In this document: piece after piece, positions 13,999 to 16,472 of the stretch
Numbering within the stretch: position 1 is the stretch's first letter
Layout of the letters: each line of letters starts with the position of its first letter
Source: JALZAA01 sp035316025
Lineage (GTDB): Bacteria; Actinomycetota; Acidimicrobiia; IMCC26256; JACDBD01
NCBI GenBank assembly: GCA_035316025.1
Contig: DATFXL010000104.1
Span: 1-16,472, forward strand
Direction of reading: 5' to 3'
Length of the DNA stretch: 16,472 bases
Program-made: the position numbers and the translations under genes
The notes under the pieces: model-generated
Databases searched by the model: none
Told to the model about the DNA's origin: nothing
What the model saw: the letters and a program-made list of their open reading frames with translations, nothing else

Positions 13999-14329
13999 GG
14001 CGATCGACTTCTACACCACGCAATTCGGCTTCAGCGTGCTGTCGAACTTCGCGCCGGCATTCGCCGACGTGCAGCGAGGCAACCTCCGGCTGTTGCTCAG
14101 CGGACCGACGAGTTCCGCAGGCCGCCCGATGCCGGACGGCACCAAGCCCGAACCCGGTGGTTGGAACCGCATCCACTTCATCGTCGACGACATCGACGCC
14201 GAAGTCGTCCGGCTCCGTAATGGGGGCGCGAGGTTCCGCAACGACGTCGTCACCGGCCCCGGCGGGTCGCAGATCCTGCTCGAGGATCCCTCCGGCAACG
14301 TCGTCGAGCTGTTCCAACCCGGACGGTAA
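13949..14329 (+). CDS. VOC (glyoxalase/bleomycin-resistance fold) protein
   Basis: 126 residues, one complete VOC domain of two beta-alpha-beta-beta-beta modules: NVRYMVDDVDKAIDFYTTQF (7-26) and RIHFIVDDIDAE (74-85) with LLEDPSGNVVELFQP (110-124). His76 and Glu120 could be metal ligands; the equivalent first-strand position is Tyr10 rather than His. The start ATG has AAGGAAGG upstream and lies 50 nt inside the arsR-arsC frame, so the two are co-transcribed and probably translationally coupled. Despite the arsenic neighbour it has no cysteines, so it lacks the Cys pair of the ArsI C-As lyase; generic VOC function is all that can be said. Confidence 0.93.
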   Translation: MDNDTVNVRYMVDDVDKAIDFYTTQFGFSVLSNFAPAFADVQRGNLRLLLSGPTSSAGRPMPDGTKPEPGGWNRIHFIVDDIDAEVVRLRNGGARFRNDVVTGPGGSQILLEDPSGNVVELFQPGR

Positions 14330-14361
14330 GCCGGCCCTCAGAAATGGACTTCATCTTCCGA

Positions 14362-14399
14362 AGCGCCGCGTTGGGCGCGTATCGCCCACGACCGGCGCT
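14362..14399 (+). terminator. Composite hairpin after the arsR-arsC/VOC operon
   Basis: Outer arms AGCGCCG (14362-14368) and CGGCGCT (14393-14399) enclose an inner stem CGT-GGGCG/CGCCCACG, with one bulged T on the left side and an AC bulge on the right, around the loop CGTAT (14378-14382). About 15 GC-rich pairs begin 33 nt after the VOC stop. No strong T-run follows, as is usual in high-GC actinobacteria. Confidence 0.6.
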
Positions 14400-14532
14400 C
14401 GCGAACGCGTCAGAAACGCATCAGACTCTTGACGGCGACCCTGGATATTGGCGCCCCGCCTCGTTCGGGACGGCCGACGGTGCGTAATCTTGCGGTTCCA
14501 ATCGGCAGGTGATGCACGGAGGCCGCCCGGCA

Positions 14533-14760
14533 ATGGCTGACATCGAGAAGCTGTCGGAATCCACGGACGAGGAACACTCCATCGAATTGGTCGCAGCGAG
14601 GCTGGCCGACGACCTTCAGCAGCCCGAGAAGCAGGCCGAGATCCGACCGGCCGTCGAGTCGGAGTTCAAGCGGTTCGACCACGTGCGCATCCGAGACTTC
14701 GTCCCTGTGTTCGTGGAGCGGCGCTTGCGAGCCGACCTCCGCGCACGACCGCCGTTGTAG
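14533..14760 (+). CDS. Small three-helix-bundle dimerisation-domain protein
   Basis: 75-residue acidic, helical protein. EEHSIELVAARLADDL (13-28), a central helix about 33-48, and HVRIRDFVPVFVERRLRADL (50-69) match the short actinobacterial proteins known as three-helix bundle dimerization domain proteins, usually recognised by the IRDFVPVLVER motif. Function unknown; such proteins are found as standalone products or tails of other proteins. I chose the ATG at 14533 because GGAGG lies 10 nt upstream; GTG 14509 or ATG 14512 would add eight or seven residues with weaker ribosome sites. A possible -10 TAATCT (14485-14490) precedes it without a clear -35. It stands alone between two hairpins, so it is probably monocistronic. 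Confidence 0.8.
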   Translation: MADIEKLSESTDEEHSIELVAARLADDLQQPEKQAEIRPAVESEFKRFDHVRIRDFVPVFVERRLRADLRARPPL

Positions 14761-14769
14761 GACCCCGGC

Positions 14770-14799
14770 AGGAGCCCACTCATCACTCATTGGGCTCCT
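14770..14799. terminator. Bidirectional terminator-like hairpin between convergent genes
   Basis: Perfect 9-bp arms AGGAGCCCA (14770-14778) and TGGGCTCCT (14791-14799) flank a 12-nt loop. It starts 10 nt after the three-helix-bundle stop, and the right arm encodes the last residues of the DUF1330 protein on the other strand, whose stop lies in the loop. It can fold in transcripts from either side. Confidence 0.6.
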
Positions 14800-15116
14800 T
14801 CGAGGACGTCGGTGGCGCGATGGTTCCGATCGACGCCTCCGACGACAAAGACGGTACTCGTCGAGTTCTCGGTGCGAAGCGGCAGGATCTCCTGATAGGC
14901 GGCGGAGGCGTACCAGTCCCGGGCATGCGATCGATCCGGGAACTCGATCACGATCAACACGCCAGGGTCGGCGCCTTCGAGCATCTCGGACGCACCACCG
15001 TGCACGATGAAGTGACCGTCGTACTGGGCGAGCGTCTCATCGATGCGCTCGAGGTATTCCACGATGGGCGGGCCCATCTTCACGTCGTTCAGGATTGCCA
15101 CTCCGTAAGCCTTCAT
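14787..15116 (-). CDS. DUF1330-family protein
   Basis: 109 residues. MKAYGVAILNDV (1-12), YDGHFIVHGG (32-41), EMLEGADPGVLIVIEFPDRS (44-63) and ARDWYASAAYQEILPLR (65-81) match the DUF1330 ferredoxin-like (dimeric alpha-beta barrel) family. Members are small cytoplasmic proteins of uncertain role; some related folds are monooxygenases or isomerases, but nothing here fixes a reaction. GAGGA 5 nt upstream of the ATG supports the start. The gene is divergent from the XRE/MmyB-type regulator, which probably controls it, since regulators of this type often sit beside their target. Confidence 0.92.
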   Translation of the reverse strand: MKAYGVAILNDVKMGPPIVEYLERIDETLAQYDGHFIVHGGASEMLEGADPGVLIVIEFPDRSHARDWYASAAYQEILPLRTENSTSTVFVVGGVDRNHRATDVLEGAQ

Positions 15117-15179
15117 GGGTTCCTCTTTTCCGATCGTGCGTTCGCGATCAGCTTGAACATCGTCGAGCGCCGATGCGAT

Positions 15180-15192
15180 TACCTCTCAGGTA
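15180..15192. promoter_or_regulatory. Candidate operator, TACCT-CTC-AGGTA palindrome
   Basis: Perfect 5-bp arms around a 3-bp centre lie in the 112-bp gap between the DUF1330 and XRE regulator genes, 36 bp upstream of the regulator start and next to its expected -35 region. A role as the XRE protein's own site is inferred from position. Confidence 0.4.
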
Positions 15193-15216
15193 GTCGTTAC
15201 GCCGAGCGCTCGACCG

Positions 15217-15222
15217 TAGGGT
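15217..15222 (+). promoter_or_regulatory. Candidate -10 box TAGGGT, leaderless XRE transcript
   Basis: TAGGGT fits TANNNT and ends 6 nt before the ATG at 15229, so the message would begin at or near the start codon. No good ribosome site precedes that ATG, which agrees. The -35 region (TCGTTA, 15194-15199) matches weakly. Confidence 0.45.
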
Positions 15223-15228
15223 TGCTGA

Positions 15229-16035
15229 ATGGCGACGACGACGCCTGGCCGTACGGCTGGGCCCTTGCTTAAAGAATGGCGGCTGAGACGCCGACGCAGC
15301 CAGATGGACCTTGCCCTCGACGTCGGGGTGTCACCGCGACACCTCAGCTTCGTCGAGACCGGCCGTTCCAACCCGAGTCCCGAGTTGCTGCTCGTGCTGG
15401 CGGAGCGCCTCGATGTCCCGTTGCGCGAACGCAACGCATTCTTGCTCGCAGCCGGGTACGCGCCGCGCTATTCGCACACATCGCTCGATGATCCCGCGAT
15501 GCGACGAGTGCACGCCGCGCTCCAGCGCATGCTCGATGGCCACGACCCCTACCCCGGCGTGGTGATCGACCGGCTGTGGAACGTCTTGTTGTCCAATAAC
15601 GCCGCCCGCGCCGTGGCCGGGTCGCTCCCCCGTGAGCTCGCCGGCCCGCCGCTCAACGTGTTCCGGGCGTGCCTGCACCCCGAGGGGCTCGCCCGGCGGA
15701 CGCGAAACTTCCCGGAATGGTCCGCGTACCTGTTGGACCAGCTGCACCGCCTCACCACGCTCACCGGCGACGCCGATCTCGAGGCACTAGCCAACGAGGT
15801 CGAGCGGTACCCGAACATCCTGGAACGGAACCAATGGCATCAAGTGCCGCCAGAGGAGCCGGCGCTCGTGATCCCTTGGCGCGTCGAACTCGGGGGCGAC
15901 GAATTGTCGCTGTTCACGACGCTGACGACGTTCGGCACTCCGCAGGACATCACGCTTGCAGAGGCGGCCGTCGAGCTGTTCTATCCCGCCGACGACGCCA
16001 CCGATGCCGCGCTGCGCGGTGTTCAGACGCGCTAG
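15229..16035 (+). CDS. XRE-family regulator with MmyB-like C-terminal ligand domain
   Basis: 268 residues. Residues about 12-66 form a Cro/CI-type helix-turn-helix (LLKEWRLRRRRSQMDLALDV, then SPRHLSFVETGRSNPSPELL), the classic signature of MmyB/MLTR regulators. Residues about 105-262 are the PAS-like MmyB ligand domain, with DPYPGVVIDRLWNVLLSNNA (106-125), PLNVFRACLHPEGLA and TLTTFGTPQDITLAEAAVELFYP near the end. Such proteins are thought to bind a small hydrophobic ligand and usually regulate an adjacent oxidoreductase or small-protein gene; here the divergent DUF1330 gene is the candidate. The full usual length is present. The message is probably leaderless. It converges on the cold-shock gene with a 15-nt gap. 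Confidence 0.94.
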   Translation: MATTTPGRTAGPLLKEWRLRRRRSQMDLALDVGVSPRHLSFVETGRSNPSPELLLVLAERLDVPLRERNAFLLAAGYAPRYSHTSLDDPAMRRVHAALQRMLDGHDPYPGVVIDRLWNVLLSNNAARAVAGSLPRELAGPPLNVFRACLHPEGLARRTRNFPEWSAYLLDQLHRLTTLTGDADLEALANEVERYPNILERNQWHQVPPEEPALVIPWRVELGGDELSLFTTLTTFGTPQDITLAEAAVELFYPADDATDAALRGVQTR

Positions 16036-16050
16036 TTCGGCGTCCGACGC

Positions 16051-16251
16051 TCAGACCACTTTGACGTTCTGGGCTTCCTCGCCTTTCTTGCCCGGCCCGA
16101 CGTCGAACTCGACGCGCTGGCCTTCGTCAAGGGTGCGATAGCCATCCATCTGGATGGCCGAATAGTGGACGAAAACATCTTCGAGCCCTTCGCCGCGAGA
16201 GATGAACCCATATCCCTTCTCGGCGTTGAACCACTTCACCGTGCCGTTCAT
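16051..16251 (-). CDS. Cold-shock protein (CspA family)
   Basis: 66-residue single OB-fold, nucleic-acid-binding RNA chaperone acting in the cytoplasm. Seen: GTVKWFNAEKGYGFIS (3-18), containing RNP1 (KGYGFIS), and RNP2 VFVHYSAI (26-33), with the usual end GPGKKGEEAQNVKVV (52-66). AGGAG 7 nt upstream of the ATG at 16251 fixes the start; the open frame continuing upstream (to 16377) is not family-like and is more likely leader. No other gene is joined to it. Actinobacterial members of this type can be constitutive rather than cold-induced, so induction cannot be assumed. Confidence 0.96.
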   Translation of the reverse strand: MNGTVKWFNAEKGYGFISRGEGLEDVFVHYSAIQMDGYRTLDEGQRVEFDVGPGKKGEEAQNVKVV

Positions 16252-16472
16252 CGAGACGCTCCTATGGTGGTGTGTCTTTCGACGCGGTGCGCCCGGCCCG
16301 TCGGGGCGTTTGACCACGTCACAGAAGTCCGACGCCGGATCTCGAAACCCGTCGGCCGTACTCCTTTGCGCTTCCAAGTCGAGGAAGTGGCGAAAGGCCC
16401 GGGTAAGGCAGGTGACTCGACCTGACCGAACGAGGCGTCGCTCCCAAGGGGTGCGTCTTACCCAACCAACGA
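16252..16472. other. Upstream region of the cold-shock gene, no gene seen
   Basis: This stretch would hold the promoter and any 5' leader of the cold-shock gene. Cold-shock genes often have long structured leaders. I see no convincing promoter, RNA gene or ribosome-bound frame here; open frames in it have no family resemblance. Confidence 0.4.

Noticed and set aside
13949..14329. VOC protein as an ArsI C-As lyase because of the arsenic-related neighbour
   Set aside because: The protein has no cysteine at all, whereas ArsI needs a vicinal Cys pair to bind trivalent organoarsenicals.
1..16472. tRNA, rRNA, CRISPR array, transposon or phage att sites
   Set aside because: No cloverleaf-like gene, no regularly spaced repeats, no transposase motif and no terminal inverted repeats were seen on either strand by reading.

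Overview
The window is a dense, high-GC chromosomal stretch that looks actinobacterial. The evidence is a probable F420-dependent luciferase-like oxidoreductase, an XRE/MmyB-type regulator, a three-helix-bundle dimerisation protein, GTG starts, TANNNT -10 boxes set about 6 nt before start codons (leaderless style), and many ATGA stop/start overlaps. A lineage such as Acidimicrobiia or a mycobacterial relative would fit, but this is inference. I see no rRNA, tRNA, CRISPR array, insertion sequence or phage gene. Eighteen protein genes are supported. One of them, coxL-like, runs off the left edge.

Region 1 (1-6507) is a catabolic gene set split around a TetR regulator. Leftward from about 3057: a classical SDR dehydrogenase, then the FAD, iron-sulfur and (partial) molybdopterin subunits of a xanthine dehydrogenase/CO dehydrogenase-type hydroxylase, tightly packed. 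Rightward from 3144: TetR, a cytochrome P450 and an amidase-signature hydrolase, each overlapping the next. A perfect 17-bp palindrome (3101-3117) sits between the two arms and is the natural candidate operator. Two hydroxylating systems, a dehydrogenase and a C-N hydrolase suggest breakdown of a nitrogen-containing organic compound. The substrate cannot be read from the sequence.

Region 2 (6523-10251): a leftward operon of a VOC protein, a flavin disulfide-reductase-like enzyme and an SDR-fold protein lacking the usual Tyr/Lys. A luciferase-like (LLM) oxidoreductase is divergent from it, with an imperfect palindrome between the two. Region 3 (10262-12897): a leftward operon of a DipZ-C-terminus-like redoxin with one active-site cysteine (CINW), a serine alpha/beta hydrolase, and an epoxide-hydrolase-like alpha/beta hydrolase with an Asp nucleophile.

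Region 4 (13107-14399): an ArsR DNA-binding domain fused to a thioredoxin-type arsenate reductase, followed by a VOC protein whose gene overlaps it by 50 nt. An operator/promoter is visible upstream and a strong composite hairpin downstream. Region 5 (14533-16251): a small three-helix-bundle protein, a DUF1330 protein divergent from an XRE/MmyB-type regulator, and a cold-shock protein.

Three of the four convergent gene ends (6507/6523, 10251/10262, 14760/14787) carry inverted repeats that reach into the coding end or stop codon of at least one partner, suggesting shared bidirectional terminators.
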